This document shows, piece by piece, positions 21,623-31,534 of a stretch of DNA of 64,000 bases; the first letter of the stretch is position 1; the number at the start of each line of letters is the position of its first letter. The stretch is taken from positions 243,501-307,500 of the forward strand of contig NZ_CP111079.1 of the NCBI RefSeq assembly GCF_026278245.1. Direction: 5' to 3'. Made by a program: the position numbers and the translations under genes. This stretch comes from Pontibacter kalidii. GTDB taxonomy: Bacteria > Bacteroidota > Bacteroidia > Cytophagales > Hymenobacteraceae. The notes under the pieces are model-generated. The model was not told where the DNA came from and did no database searches. It saw only the letters and a program-made list of their open reading frames with translations.

Positions 21623-22066
21623 TTATTCAGCAACTACGTTGAATTTAACCTGGTGCTTCACCTCTTTGTGCAGGCTCAGCGTGGCTGTGTACTCACCGGC
21701 CGTTTTCACGTCCTGGTCAAAAGAGATACGCTTGCGGTCCACATCATATCCTTTTGCCTTCAGGGCTTCTGAAAGCTGGTTGGTCGTCACAGAGCCGAAA
21801 ATCTTACCAGTCTCACCCACTTTAGCAGGAAGCTCAAGCGTCACATCGCCGATGCTGTTGGCCAGCTCCTGCGCATCGTTCTTGATTTTCTCAGCTTTGT
21901 GCGCAGCCTGACGGATGTTTTCAGCCACAACTTTTCTGCTTGATTTGTCAGCGATAACTGCCAGACCCTGTGGGATAAGGTAGTTACGGCCGTATCCTGG
22001 CTTTACTTCAACAATGTCGTTCTTGTAGCCGAGGCCTTTAACGTCGTCTTTAAGTATTACTTCCAT
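21623..22066 (-). CDS. rplI: 50S ribosomal protein L9
   Basis: The 147-residue protein is standard in length and sequence: M-E-V-I-L-K-D-D-V-K-G-L-G at the start and the L9 signature G-Y-G-R-N-Y-L-I-P-Q-G-L-A at about residues 24-36, followed by the long connecting helix and the C-terminal domain with G-K-I-F-G-S-V-T. L9 sits near the L1 stalk of the large subunit and helps frame maintenance. It is the last gene of the operon and, unusually for this phylum, is preceded by a strong Shine-Dalgarno sequence. Confidence 0.98.
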   Translation of the reverse strand: MEVILKDDVKGLGYKNDIVEVKPGYGRNYLIPQGLAVIADKSSRKVVAENIRQAAHKAEKIKNDAQELANSIGDVTLELPAKVGETGKIFGSVTTNQLSEALKAKGYDVDRKRISFDQDVKTAGEYTATLSLHKEVKHQVKFNVVAE

Positions 22067-22072
22067 CGTTCG

Positions 22073-22080
22073 ACCTCCTT
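22073..22080 (-). promoter_or_regulatory. Strong Shine-Dalgarno site for rplI
   Basis: On the minus strand AAGGAGGT is placed six bases before the rplI ATG and overlaps the rpsR stop codon. Bacteroidetes initiate mostly without Shine-Dalgarno pairing, so a full-strength site is noteworthy. Confidence 0.75.
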
Positions 22081-22330
22081 ATTTTAAAGAATCCGTTACA
22101 TAAGGTAAAATGGCAAGATGTCTTGCTCTGGCAACTGCCTGAGACACTTTGCGCTGAAACTTAAGGCTGGTGCCTGTCAGTCTTCTTGGGAGGATCTTGC
22201 CCTGCTCGTTCACGAACTTCAGCAGGAAGTTGCCATCCTTGTAATCGATATACTTAATACCGCTCTTCTTGAAACGGCAGTATTTCTCACGATTCTCTTG
22301 TTTGTGTACTCTTTCGTTAACTAAGCTCAT
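22079..22330 (-). CDS. rpsR: 30S ribosomal protein S18
   Basis: The 83-residue protein has the S18 core [17 protein letters not shown] near residues 16-32 and [14 protein letters not shown] further on, ending with [13 protein letters not shown]18 pairs with S6 on the platform of the small subunit. Its start codon overlaps the rpsF stop by one base (TAATG). A GAGGAGG stretch, which also encodes E-E-V in the S6 tail, sits nine bases before the ATG and could serve as a ribosome binding site. Confidence 0.98.
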   Translation of the reverse strand: MSLVNERVHKQENREKYCRFKKSGIKYIDYKDGNFLLKFVNEQGKILPRRLTGTSLKFQRKVSQAVARARHLAILPYVTDSLK

Positions 22331-22698
22331 TATCCTTTAACCTCCTCTTTTTTAGCTTGTGATTTGAACTCGCCGTTTCTTCTGCGCTCGTTGTAAGCCA
22401 CAGCGTGCTTGTCAAGGGCGGTTGTCAAGAAACGAACTACTTTTTCATCACGACGATAAACCAGCTCCAATGCGTCCACTACGTTAGTAGGCGCTTTGAA
22501 TTCGATCAGGTGATAGAAACCTGTAGACTTCTTCTGGATTGGATAAGCCAGTTTGCGAAGACCCCAGTTTTCTTCGTGGATAACTTCGGCGCCATTTTCC
22601 TTTAGCACCTCTCTGAACTTCTCGACCGTTTCCTGCATCTGAGTCTCGTTAAGCAACGGAGTCAGGATGAAGACAGTTTCGTAATTTCTCAATTCCAT
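22330..22698 (-). CDS. rpsF: 30S ribosomal protein S6
   Basis: The 122-residue protein begins [14 protein letters not shown] and includes the S6 pattern [18 protein letters not shown] near residues 46-62, then the usual [10 protein letters not shown] strand and a lysine-rich tail. It is first in the operon rpsF-rpsR-rplI and has no obvious Shine-Dalgarno sequence, in contrast to the two genes after it. A good promoter lies about 30 bp upstream. Confidence 0.98.
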   Translation of the reverse strand: MELRNYETVFILTPLLNETQMQETVEKFREVLKENGAEVIHEENWGLRKLAYPIQKKSTGFYHLIEFKAPTNVVDALELVYRRDEKVVRFLTTALDKHAVAYNERRRNGEFKSQAKKEEVKG

Positions 22699-22729
22699 CG
22701 GTTCGATATATGGTTATAAATTTAGCCTG

Positions 22730-22760
22730 CAAAGGTAAGATGCTAAAATATAATTAGCAA
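22730..22760 (-). promoter_or_regulatory. Promoter of rpsF operon (TTG-N20-TACCTTTG)
   Basis: On the minus strand TACCTTTG (22730-22737) fits the Bacteroidetes -7 element TAnnTTTG and a TTG lies 20 nt upstream (22758-22760), close to the expected -33 position. The predicted start would leave a leader of about 25-30 nt. Confidence 0.65.
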
Positions 22761-23153
22761 TAGTTGCCGCTATAAATAAGTAAAGCACAGCACTTAGTAG
22801 GTGAGCAGGGGCACAGGCTATGCGGCCTCTATTCCTTGATGATATATATAGTATGAATTTACTCTAGGTCCCGGGGCTTGGGTCATGTTATGACGCGAGC
22901 CATAATGTATACAATGCAATTCCAACATTGTTAAACACAAATAAAAGTGAGAACAAAACAGTGCAATCTTCACTGTTGTTTATTTTTGAAAATATATGAA
23001 ATTTCTGATGCTGTTTTGGAGTATCGAGAATGCTCTTATTTAGAATTGTTATAAATAAAATGGCTCAGAAAGTACCGTAAAACGGTTTTTGATCGCAAGT
23101 GTAGTGGTAATGAGGGGGTGAAGTCGCTGAGGCCAAATAATAAACCTATTATG
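22761..23153. other. Intergenic region between divergent rpsF and act operons, no gene seen
   Basis: This AT-rich stretch has no plausible coding frame. It contains a hairpin at 22957-22977 (AACAGTG-7 nt-CACTGTT) and a short one followed by T residues at 23074-23090 (ACCGT-AAA-ACGGT). Either may mark a small RNA or an operator, but neither is strong evidence on its own. Confidence 0.4.
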
Positions 23154-23184
23154 TTTGATTAATGGAATTCGCATAGTAGATTTG
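23154..23184 (+). promoter_or_regulatory. Promoter of the act-cox operon (TTTG-N19-TAGATTTG)
   Basis: TTTG at 23154-23157 and TAGATTTG at 23177-23184 are 19 nt apart, an excellent match to the Bacteroidetes promoter consensus. It lies about 50 bp before the actA start, consistent with driving the whole respiratory operon. Confidence 0.75.
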
Positions 23185-23237
23185 TGCCCATAAAGTAAAT
23201 TCACCATATCATATACTAAACACAAGTGATCTTGGCT

Positions 23238-24551
23238 ATGGTTAGCTGTATACTTAAAACTCAATCTAAAATTTTGTACACCTTCCTGTTAGCCCTGGTG
23301 GTTTCATTCGGTGCTTTCGCTCAGGAGAGTGAGCAGGCAGAGGTAGCCCAAAAAGGTGTTGAGCCGGGTGCTACCGAAGGTGCGGAAGTGTCTACCGGGG
23401 ACCCAGCGGTTATATCGGCAGGAGAGGCCTTGTTTAAGAACAACTGCGCCGTTTGTCATTCTGCCGGCAGCGACGTTATTGTGGGACCTGGCCTGCAGGG
23501 TGTGACAGACAGACGCAGTGAGTCATGGCTGATTAGCTGGACGAAGAACTCTCAGGCGCTTATCCAGTCTGGCGATGCGGATGCAATTGCCATTTACAAC
23601 CAATTTAATAAGCAGGCGATGCCTTCTTTCGCTTTCTCTGATGATGAGGTGAAGTCTATCCTTGCTTATATAGCGTCTGGTAAGGGTGTTGCTTCTGCTC
23701 CGGCAGCGGGAGTGCCTGGCGCCACAGCAGGTGAGAACGTAGGTACGGATGCTATCGGTTCTGCCGGAGCCATCGGAGGTTACCTGGATATTGTGCTGGT
23801 GGTGTTGATCATCGTGCTGATCGTGCTGGTGGTAACGCTGTTGCTGATCACATCGCTACTGAAGAACTACCTGAACAAGAATCGACAGCTGAACGAGTAT
23901 GACGCTGAGGTGGTAAACCAGCGCTTTGACTTCTCTAAGATATACAAGTCCAAGGCTGTTCGTACCCTGGTGGTGCTGATCTTCGTGGTGGTGCTGCTCG
24001 ACCTAACAATAGATAAAGTAATGGGTATTGGCATACAGCAGGGCTATGCGCCTAAGCAGCCAATTGCCTTCTCGCATAAACTGCACGCCGGCGAGCACCA
24101 GATTGACTGTAACTACTGCCACACAACCGTGTACGAAAGCAAGAGTGCCAGCATTCCATCAGCAAACATCTGTATGAACTGCCATAGCCAGATCAAGACA
24201 GAGTCGGCTGAGATTCAGAAGATATACAAAGCCATTGAGCGCAACGAGCCTATCCAGTGGGTGCGCATCCACAACCTGCCGGACCTGGCGTACTTTAACC
24301 ACTCGCAGCATACGCAGGTGGGCGGTGTAGAATGCCAGACCTGCCACGGCCCGATTCAGGAAATGGAAGTGGTTTACCAGTATTCTCCTCTTACCATGGG
24401 CTGGTGTATAGATTGCCACCGCGAAACACCATTGAACACAGAAGGCAATGGATACTACGATAACTTGGTGGAACTGCACGAGGCTTCTTCGAAAGGTGCT
24501 TTCACAGTGTCCTCAAACGGTGGTGCGGAGTGCTCTAAGTGCCACTATTAA
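23238..24551 (+). CDS. actA: Alternative complex III subunit A, multiheme cytochrome c
   Basis: The start is ATG 23238 (437 residues), giving a basic N-terminus and signal-like helix ending near F-G-A-F-A-Q. A monoheme cytochrome c domain (C-A-V-C-H near residue 70) precedes two membrane helices at about 175-210 and 235-258. The C-terminal periplasmic domain holds five more C-x-x-C-H sites: C-N-Y-C-H, C-M-N-C-H, C-Q-T-C-H, C-I-D-C-H and C-S-K-C-H. Six sites in all were counted. In alternative complex III, ActA relays electrons from the quinol-oxidising part towards the terminal oxidase. It is the first gene of the operon, just after a good promoter. Confidence 0.93.
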   Translation: MVSCILKTQSKILYTFLLALVVSFGAFAQESEQAEVAQKGVEPGATEGAEVSTGDPAVISAGEALFKNNCAVCHSAGSDVIVGPGLQGVTDRRSESWLISWTKNSQALIQSGDADAIAIYNQFNKQAMPSFAFSDDEVKSILAYIASGKGVASAPAAGVPGATAGENVGTDAIGSAGAIGGYLDIVLVVLIIVLIVLVVTLLLITSLLKNYLNKNRQLNEYDAEVVNQRFDFSKIYKSKAVRTLVVLIFVVVLLDLTIDKVMGIGIQQGYAPKQPIAFSHKLHAGEHQIDCNYCHTTVYESKSASIPSANICMNCHSQIKTESAEIQKIYKAIERNEPIQWVRIHNLPDLAYFNHSQHTQVGGVECQTCHGPIQEMEVVYQYSPLTMGWCIDCHRETPLNTEGNGYYDNLVELHEASSKGAFTVSSNGGAECSKCHY

Positions 24552-24595
24552 TCAATCTCTATTTCAATTAAGTATTCGAGTTTTCTAGATATAAT

Positions 24596-27583
24596 ATGCA
24601 AGACAGAATAAAATACTGGAAAGGAATTGAGGAGCTGGAAAATGCTCCGGAATTCGAGAAGCATGCTCATAACGAGTTTCCAGAATTCCTGCCGATTAAC
24701 GAAGTGGAGGGGGGAGAGTCTGCTTTGAACGGTAAGACGCGCCGCCGCGACTTCCTGAAACTACTAGGTTTTAGCATGGCAGCCGTGTCGCTGGCTTCTT
24801 GCGAGGCGCCGGTGCGCAAGGCAATTCCATACCTGAACAAGCCGGTGGACGTGGAGCCAGGTGTAGCCAACTGGTATGCCTCCACTTTCTACCAAGGCGG
24901 CGACTACAACAGCATTCTTGTAAAAACCCGCGAGGGCCGTCCGATCAAAATAGAGCCAAACCCAAGCTCAGGGCTGACGCCACTAGGCACAAGCCCGAAA
25001 GCGCAGGGGTCTCTTCTCGGTCTGTATGATGTGAACCGCCTGCGTTTTCCGTTGATTGCCGGGAAAGAAGCAAAGTGGGAGGAGGTAGATAAGCAAATTA
25101 AGTCTCGCCTTGCCAACGTAAATGGCAAAGTGGCTTTTGTCTCCTCTACCATCATCAGCCCGACCACACAGAAACTGATCAACGAGTTTGGTGCTCGCTT
25201 TGCCAATTTCGAGCATGTAACCTATGACGCTAACTCCGCCTCAGGTCTGCTTCAGGCCAATGGAGGGGTTATACCTGGTTATGACTTCAGCAAGGCCAAC
25301 ATCATTGTAAGTATAAATGCTGACTTCCTGGGAACATGGGTAGCTCCGATTCCTTTCGCTAAGCAGTATATCCAGACAAGGAAGCTTAATCCTGATAACC
25401 CAACGATGTCGCGCCACTACCAGTTCGAGACAATTCTGTCGCTGACTGGTTCCAATGCCGACGTTCGTGTGCCTATCAAGCCTTCTGACGAGGCTGCCGT
25501 GGTTACGGCTCTGCACAACGCCATCACAGGGCAGGGTGCTTCTAGCTCAGTTGTAGATGCCAAAATCCTGGCAGCTGCTGTAAAAGACCTGCAGGCTAAC
25601 AGAGGCAGAGCATTGGTAGTATCTGGCTCCAATGATCCAGGTGTACAGGCAATGGTGAGAGCCATCAATAATGCCTTGGGCGCTGAAGGCTCTACCATCA
25701 ACACAGAGGCACCATTCTTCACTAAGCAGGGCAACGATGCGGACATGATCCGCCTGATAGAGGAAATGAACGCTGGCTCTGTAGGTGCCGTGTTCTTCTA
25801 CAACGCAAACCCAGTATACGACCATCCGCTTGCTGCCAGAGTAGCGAGTGGCCTAAAGAAAGTGGGCTTGAAGGTTACCTTTGCCGACAGGGTGGAGGAA
25901 ACTGCCAAATTTGCGGACTTCGTGACACCAGATCATCATTATCTGGAGTCCTGGAACGACTTTGAGCCGAGAAGAGGCTTCCTGAGCTTAGCACAGCCGG
26001 CAATCAGCCCGGTGTTCACAACCCGCCAGATGCAAGACAGCCTGCTGGCGTGGAGCGACCAGAAGACGGACTTCTATGAGTACCTGCGCAATAACTGGAG
26101 ATCGGTTGTAGGCGGTAACTTTGACCAGGCTTGGGAGAAGGCAGTGCATGACGGCGTGTTGGAGAACGGCACAAGCCTGCTGCGGGTAAAGACAACTGCC
26201 GCGGCTGCCCCTACTGCTGTAAGGAAAGTACAGCCGGCTGCTATTGAGGCTGTAGTGTATGAAAAAGTAAGCATTGGCACCGGTGAGTTCACCAATAACC
26301 CTTGGCTGCAGGAGCTTCCTGATCCGGTGTCGAAGGCAACCTGGGGTAACTATGTTGCCATGCCTCGCCTGATGTCAGAGGAGATGGGCGTAGTACAGGG
26401 AGACGTGCTGAAGGTAACCTTCGCCAACAATGAGAGCATTGAGTTGCCGGCGCTCGTTCAACCTGGTCAGGCCAACGGAACGGTGGCCATTGCCATGGGG
26501 TATGGCCGAGACCTGGAGGCGATGCCAGTTGCGAAAGGTTTGGGCGCGAACGCCTTTCCTATAGCAACGGTGAACGACAACGTGGTATTGTATACCAGCG
26601 GAGTTAAGCTTGAGAAAACAAATGCTACCTCTCCGATTGCACAAACACAGACGCACCATACGATCATGGACCGCATTGTGGTGCAGGAGAACACCCTGGC
26701 TAAGTATAAGGAGACTCCAAATGAGGTAACAACATACGTTCGCATTGCTACGCACGAGGGACCTGTAAAACCGGCTACTATCTCTCTTTGGGATGATTAT
26801 GAGTACAAGAACCACCATTGGGGCATGGTCATCGACCTGAACTCCTGCATTGGTTGCGGTGCCTGTACCATGAGCTGTAACGTGGAGAATAACATTCCGG
26901 TGGTAGGAAAAGCCGAGGTGCTGATGCGCCGCGAAATGCACTGGATGCGTATTGACAGGTACTACAGTGCCAAGGAGCATGAGGCAAAAGACTACGCTGA
27001 GATGGAGCACCCTGCAGATAACCCATCGGTTATCTTCCAGCCAATGCTTTGCCAGCACTGTAACCACGCGCCATGCGAGACTGTTTGCCCGGTAGCCGCT
27101 ACCATGCACAGCTCGGAAGGTATCAACCAGATGGCCTACAACCGCTGCGTAGGTACACGTTACTGCGCCAACAACTGCCCTTACAAGGTGCGTCGCTTCA
27201 ACTGGTTCGCTTACGCCAACAACGATAAGTTCGGCTTCAATGAGCCAATGAACAACGATCTTGGTAAAATGGTGCTGAACCCGGATGTGACCGTTCGGGG
27301 CAGAGGTGTGATGGAGAAATGCTCCTTCTGCGTACAGCGTGTGCAGTTAGGTAAGCTGGAGGCCAAGCGCGAGAACAGAAGACCGAAAGACGGTGAAATC
27401 GTGACGGCTTGTGCACAGTCTTGCCCTACCGAGGCGATCGTTTTCGGTGACATGAAAGATCCGGAGAGCCGCATCTCCAAGATCCTTTCACGCCAGCAGG
27501 GTGAGCGCGCGTTCCACGTCCTGGAAGAGCTTAACGTTCAGCCTAACGTGACTTACCTGACTAAAATTAGAAACTTAGCTTAA
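24596..27583 (+). CDS. actB: Alternative complex III subunit B, molybdopterin-like/iron-sulfur protein
   Basis: The 995-residue protein carries a Tat-type signal (R-R-R-D-F-L-K near residue 50) ending in S-L-A-S-C, which could also be lipidated. The N-terminal two thirds resembles the large subunit of the molybdopterin oxidoreductase family; in complex III this part binds no cofactor. The C-terminal part is a ferredoxin-like domain with cysteine clusters [11 protein letters not shown] (about 750), [14 protein letters not shown] (about 818), [12 protein letters not shown] (about 850), C-S-F-C (about 909) and C-A-Q-S-C-P (about 938). It forms the peripheral electron-transfer arm with ActA and ActE. 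Confidence 0.95.
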   Translation: MQDRIKYWKGIEELENAPEFEKHAHNEFPEFLPINEVEGGESALNGKTRRRDFLKLLGFSMAAVSLASCEAPVRKAIPYLNKPVDVEPGVANWYASTFYQGGDYNSILVKTREGRPIKIEPNPSSGLTPLGTSPKAQGSLLGLYDVNRLRFPLIAGKEAKWEEVDKQIKSRLANVNGKVAFVSSTIISPTTQKLINEFGARFANFEHVTYDANSASGLLQANGGVIPGYDFSKANIIVSINADFLGTWVAPIPFAKQYIQTRKLNPDNPTMSRHYQFETILSLTGSNADVRVPIKPSDEAAVVTALHNAITGQGASSSVVDAKILAAAVKDLQANRGRALVVSGSNDPGVQAMVRAINNALGAEGSTINTEAPFFTKQGNDADMIRLIEEMNAGSVGAVFFYNANPVYDHPLAARVASGLKKVGLKVTFADRVEETAKFADFVTPDHHYLESWNDFEPRRGFLSLAQPAISPVFTTRQMQDSLLAWSDQKTDFYEYLRNNWRSVVGGNFDQAWEKAVHDGVLENGTSLLRVKTTAAAAPTAVRKVQPAAIEAVVYEKVSIGTGEFTNNPWLQELPDPVSKATWGNYVAMPRLMSEEMGVVQGDVLKVTFANNESIELPALVQPGQANGTVAIAMGYGRDLEAMPVAKGLGANAFPIATVNDNVVLYTSGVKLEKTNATSPIAQTQTHHTIMDRIVVQENTLAKYKETPNEVTTYVRIATHEGPVKPATISLWDDYEYKNHHWGMVIDLNSCIGCGACTMSCNVENNIPVVGKAEVLMRREMHWMRIDRYYSAKEHEAKDYAEMEHPADNPSVIFQPMLCQHCNHAPCETVCPVAATMHSSEGINQMAYNRCVGTRYCANNCPYKVRRFNWFAYANNDKFGFNEPMNNDLGKMVLNPDVTVRGRGVMEKCSFCVQRVQLGKLEAKRENRRPKDGEIVTACAQSCPTEAIVFGDMKDPESRISKILSRQQGERAFHVLEELNVQPNVTYLTKIRNLA

Positions 27584-27603
27584 CTTTAAATACTGAGAGC
27601 TTT

Positions 27604-29034
27604 ATGCAGCATGTATCTCCGATAAGAGAGCCTCTGGTAACGGGGGGTAAAACATACCACGACATCACCGAAGATGTCTGCAGACAAGTGGAGGCGAAGC
27701 CCAACGTGCGTTGGGCCGCTGCCCTTGCCGTTGCACTGGTAGGCTTAGCTATATTTATCTACTCTGTATACCGCACCTTATGGTACGGTATAGGGGAGTG
27801 GGGGCTTAACAAAACAGTTGGATGGGCATGGGATATCACCAACTTTGTGTGGTGGGTAGGTATCGGCCACGCTGGTACGCTGATCTCCGCTATTCTCCTC
27901 CTGTTCCGTCAGAAGTGGAGAACCTCCATCAACCGTGCAGCGGAGGCGATGACGATCTTCGCCGTAATCTGCGCGGCGATGTTCCCGGTGCTGCACATGG
28001 GCCGTCCGTGGCTGGCCTACTGGGTACTTCCACTGCCGAACACCTTTGGGTCACTTTGGGTTAACTTCAACTCGCCACTCCTTTGGGACGTGTTCGCGAT
28101 CTCTACTTACTTCTCGGTATCCCTAGTATTCTGGTACATTGGTCTTATACCAGATTTCGCTACAATCCGTGACAGAGCAGTAGGCCCTATTGCCAGAAGA
28201 GCATATGCAGTTCTTTCATTCGGTTGGACTGGTTCTGCAAAAGCATGGTCTCGCTATGAGACCGTTTCCCTGATCTTGGCTGGTCTTGCCACGCCACTGG
28301 TGCTTTCGGTACACACGATCGTATCCATGGACTTTGCAACATCAGTGATTCCTGGTTGGCACACCACTATCTTCCCTCCATACTTTGTGGCAGGTGCGAT
28401 CTTCTCAGGCTTCGCCATGGTGCTTACCCTGATGATTATCACCAGAAAAGTATTCTTCCTGGAAGACTACATCACCTTGGAGCACGTGGAGTCGATGAAC
28501 AAGGTAATCATCCTGACCGGCTCTATCGTGGGTATCGCCTATACTACCGAGTTCTTCATCGCCTGGTATTCAGGAGTGGAGTACGAGCAGTACGCCTTTA
28601 TTAACCGTGCCTTTGGTCCTTACTGGTGGGCCTACTGGTCCATGATGACCTGTAACGTGATCACCCCGCAGCTTTTCTGGTTCAGAAAGATCAGAAGAAG
28701 CCTCACCGCCACTTTTATCATTTCCATCTTCGTGAACATTGGTATGTGGTTCGAGCGTTTCGTGATCATCGTAACCTCGTTGCACAGAGATTATCTGCCT
28801 TCTTCATGGGCAATGTTCTCTCCAACCATCATCGATATTGGTGTTTACGTTGGAACCATTGGACTTTTCTTTACACTGTTCCTGCTGTTTGCGAAGTTTT
28901 TCCCGGTAGTGAACATGGCCGAGGTGAAAGCGATCCTGAAGTCTTCTTCAGAAGTAACGCACAGCCATAGCAAAGCTGCTACCATGCATGCTACTGACAA
29001 GGATTCGAACTCTAATACACATCGCAATGAATAA
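27604..29034 (+). CDS. actC: Alternative complex III subunit C, NrfD/PsrC-like membrane protein
   Basis: The 476-residue protein has about ten membrane helices of the NrfD/PsrC type. Recognisable are [14 protein letters not shown] in helix two, [10 protein letters not shown] in the following loop and [18 protein letters not shown] further on. This family binds quinol at the membrane surface; ActC is one of the two large membrane subunits of the complex. The C-terminal tail is hydrophilic and His-rich, and the stop overlaps the actD start by eight bases. Confidence 0.95.
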   Translation: MQHVSPIREPLVTGGKTYHDITEDVCRQVEAKPNVRWAAALAVALVGLAIFIYSVYRTLWYGIGEWGLNKTVGWAWDITNFVWWVGIGHAGTLISAILLLFRQKWRTSINRAAEAMTIFAVICAAMFPVLHMGRPWLAYWVLPLPNTFGSLWVNFNSPLLWDVFAISTYFSVSLVFWYIGLIPDFATIRDRAVGPIARRAYAVLSFGWTGSAKAWSRYETVSLILAGLATPLVLSVHTIVSMDFATSVIPGWHTTIFPPYFVAGAIFSGFAMVLTLMIITRKVFFLEDYITLEHVESMNKVIILTGSIVGIAYTTEFFIAWYSGVEYEQYAFINRAFGPYWWAYWSMMTCNVITPQLFWFRKIRRSLTATFIISIFVNIGMWFERFVIIVTSLHRDYLPSSWAMFSPTIIDIGVYVGTIGLFFTLFLLFAKFFPVVNMAEVKAILKSSSEVTHSHSKAATMHATDKDSNSNTHRNE

Positions 29035-29551
29035 GAAGTTTGTTCTAGGTATTTATGATGATGAAGATGTGCTGCTGACAGCCATCGAGAATATCCGCGC
29101 CGCCGGAACCAAGATTTATGACGTGTTTTCCCCTTATCCGGTACACGGTATTGACGATGTGTTAGGTATTAAGCGCTCAAGACTTCCGATCGTAGCCTTC
29201 TTTGGAGGATTAACGGGAATGTCCTTCGCGCTTTGGATGCAGATCTGGATGATGGGCTTTGACTGGCCGATGATCATTGGTGGTAAGCCCCATATCGCGC
29301 TTCCTTCCTTTATCCCGGTAACGTTCGAGCTAACGGTGCTTTTCAGTGCCTTCAGCATGGTGATCACGTTCTTTATCGTGTCTAATCTGAAGCCGTCGCT
29401 GAAGGTGAACGTGTTTGATAAACGCTCTACAGACGACAAATTCGTAATGGCTATAGAAGTGAAAGAAGGAGCAACCGATATGGAGGCTCTGAATAACCTT
29501 CTTCGCTCTAACGGTGCAATAGAAGTTAATGAGAAGGAGGTAGTAAAATAA
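29027..29551 (+). CDS. actD: Alternative complex III subunit D (DUF3341)
   Basis: The ATG at 29027 gives 174 residues beginning [14 protein letters not shown], typical of this family; a longer TTG-initiated form would run far into actC. It has an N-terminal soluble domain with [13 protein letters not shown], two membrane helices (about 60-82 and 95-120) and a soluble C-terminal domain. ActD is a membrane subunit of the complex. Its stop overlaps the actE ATG by one base. Confidence 0.93.
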   Translation: MNKKFVLGIYDDEDVLLTAIENIRAAGTKIYDVFSPYPVHGIDDVLGIKRSRLPIVAFFGGLTGMSFALWMQIWMMGFDWPMIIGGKPHIALPSFIPVTFELTVLFSAFSMVITFFIVSNLKPSLKVNVFDKRSTDDKFVMAIEVKEGATDMEALNNLLRSNGAIEVNEKEVVK

Positions 29552-30216
29552 TGAAGAGAATTATAAACACGGGCTTCACAGCCTCAGCTATACTTTTCTC
29601 TGCTGCAGTTCTCTTTTCCTGCAGCAATGAGCAAGACCCAGGGCTCGAGTTTGCCCCGGACATGTACCACTCTGTTCCTCTTGATCCCTATTCTCAGATA
29701 AAAGAGAACAAGTTTAACCCGGCCGGCATGAACATGCGTGAGCCGGTTAAGGGCACTGTTGCACGTGGAAAGCAAGGGTATAACACATACCTGACAGAAG
29801 ACAACGCCGAGACGGCAGGAGCAGAGCTGAAAAACCCGCTTGCCAGAAACTCAGAAAACCTGGCAGAAGGAAAGGTCCTGTATACCCGCTTCTGCTCGCC
29901 TTGCCACGGTGCTGAAGGCGATGGCCAGGGACTGGTGGGGCAGAAGTTCAAAGGTGTGCCATCCTATACGGCGGGCCGCGTTGCGGAACTTCCGGGAGGA
30001 CACATTTACCACGTTATCACCTACGGCAGAGGGCGTATGTTGCCTCACGGTTCACAGGTTGACCCGGAGGAGCGCTGGAAGATAGTTATGTATGTACAGC
30101 AGCTACAAAAGGGAGAGACAGGCACAGCCGTTTCTGATGATGCTTCGGAAGAGGCCGCACAGGAAGCCGCTGAGACCGGAACCGCAAACCCTGTAACCGG
30201 AACCCCTAATAACTAA
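29551..30216 (+). CDS. actE: Alternative complex III subunit E, monoheme lipoprotein
   Basis: The 221-residue protein has a lipoprotein signal (L-F-S-C at residue 24) and one heme c site, C-S-P-C-H-G-A-E-G-D-G-Q-G, near residue 116, with a probable axial methionine in G-R-M-L-P-H-G. The C-terminal 30 residues are Ala/Glu/Thr-rich and probably disordered. It is anchored to the periplasmic face of the complex and carries electrons near ActA. The AAGGAGG stretch before the ATG is part of the actD coding end. Confidence 0.94.
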   Translation: MKRIINTGFTASAILFSAAVLFSCSNEQDPGLEFAPDMYHSVPLDPYSQIKENKFNPAGMNMREPVKGTVARGKQGYNTYLTEDNAETAGAELKNPLARNSENLAEGKVLYTRFCSPCHGAEGDGQGLVGQKFKGVPSYTAGRVAELPGGHIYHVITYGRGRMLPHGSQVDPEERWKIVMYVQQLQKGETGTAVSDDASEEAAQEAAETGTANPVTGTPNN

Positions 30217-30241
30217 GACTAAGGCATAAAATAAAGGGATA

Positions 30242-31510
30242 ATGACAGAAGAAAGACTCATCATTTCCAGAAAAACGAATAACAAGTTTTTCTTAATGAT
30301 AGCTGTAGGTGTAGTTCTACTTATAGCAGGCATCATTTTTATGGCCGCAGGCGGAGGAGCAGATCACGGTGAGGGACACGGTGAGGCTGCGGCGGCAGGT
30401 CATGAGGCTGCTTCATGGACAAAGCGCTTGTTCGTGAACCTTTGGCTGAACAACGTATACTTTACGGGTATAGCCCTGATCGGTACCTTCTTCGTGGCGG
30501 TACAGTATGTGGCGTATGCCGGTTGGTCAGTATTGATTAAGAGGATTGCTCTTGCACTGAGCTACTTCCTGCCAATAGGGGGAGCTCTCATGCTGCTGGT
30601 TTTCCTTTTCGGTGGACATGACATCTTCCACTGGACACACGAGTACTTGTATGATATCAACGATGAGCGGTATGACCCGATCATCGCAGGCAAGTCGCCC
30701 TACCTGAACACGGCGTTTTTCCTTATCCGTATGGTGATCTACTTCGCACTGTGGATATGGTTTTCCATGTGGCTGAGAAAGGAGTCCATCAATGAGGACC
30801 TGAACGGTGGTACGAACTACTACCACAAGAGCATCCGTATTTCTGCCGTATTCCTGGTAATCTTCGGCATCACTTCTTCTACCGCTGCGTGGGATTGGGT
30901 GCTTTCCATCGACACACACTGGTTCTCAACCATGTTCGGCTGGTATGTATTCGCCAGCTGGTGGGTGTCTGGCCTTGCTGCCATCACACTAACGGTGATT
31001 ATCCTGAAGCAGAACGGTTACCTGAAGATGGTTAACGCCAACCACCTGCATGACCTGGGCAAGTTCGTGTTTGCCTTCTCTATCTTCTGGACCTATATCT
31101 GGTTCTCGCAGTTCCTGCTTTACTGGTATGCGAATATGCCGGAAGAAGCTATCTACTTCATTGAGCGACTGGGTGGTAACGGAGGCCATTTCAAATGGAT
31201 CTTCTTCTTTAACCTGATCATAAACTTTGTGCTGCCCTTCCTTGTTCTGATGACAAGAGACGCGAAGCGCCAGATGATCATGCTGAAGATCGTTACAATC
31301 GCCATCCTGATAGGGCATTGGTTTGACTTCTACCTGATGATGATGCCAGGTACCTTGCGTACAGACGCCGGTATAGGGTTCATCGAAATCGGTACCGCTC
31401 TAATCTTCTTAGGCGTGTTCCTGCTGGCTTTCACCAAAGGACTCTCCAAAGCATCCCTGGTGCCAGTAAACCACCCGTTCCTAGAGGAGAGTGTTCACCA
31501 TCATGTTTAG
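30242..31510 (+). CDS. actF: Alternative complex III subunit F, quinol:cytochrome c oxidoreductase
   Basis: The 422-residue protein has about ten membrane helices and is a distant relative of ActC. Early in the sequence a His-rich loop (D-H-G-E-G-H-G-E) follows helix one. Conserved pieces include G-W-Y-V-F-A-S-W-W-V-S-G-L-A and H-L-H-D-L-G-K-F-V-F-A-F-S-I-F-W-T-Y-I-W-F-S-Q-F-L in the centre. It is the last act gene; the cytochrome oxidase genes follow 24 bp later, consistent with the known complex III-oxidase supercomplex. Confidence 0.94.
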   Translation: MTEERLIISRKTNNKFFLMIAVGVVLLIAGIIFMAAGGGADHGEGHGEAAAAGHEAASWTKRLFVNLWLNNVYFTGIALIGTFFVAVQYVAYAGWSVLIKRIALALSYFLPIGGALMLLVFLFGGHDIFHWTHEYLYDINDERYDPIIAGKSPYLNTAFFLIRMVIYFALWIWFSMWLRKESINEDLNGGTNYYHKSIRISAVFLVIFGITSSTAAWDWVLSIDTHWFSTMFGWYVFASWWVSGLAAITLTVIILKQNGYLKMVNANHLHDLGKFVFAFSIFWTYIWFSQFLLYWYANMPEEAIYFIERLGGNGGHFKWIFFFNLIINFVLPFLVLMTRDAKRQMIMLKIVTIAILIGHWFDFYLMMMPGTLRTDAGIGFIEIGTALIFLGVFLLAFTKGLSKASLVPVNHPFLEESVHHHV

Positions 31511-31534
31511 AGACTATACTAAAAGCGTTATATA

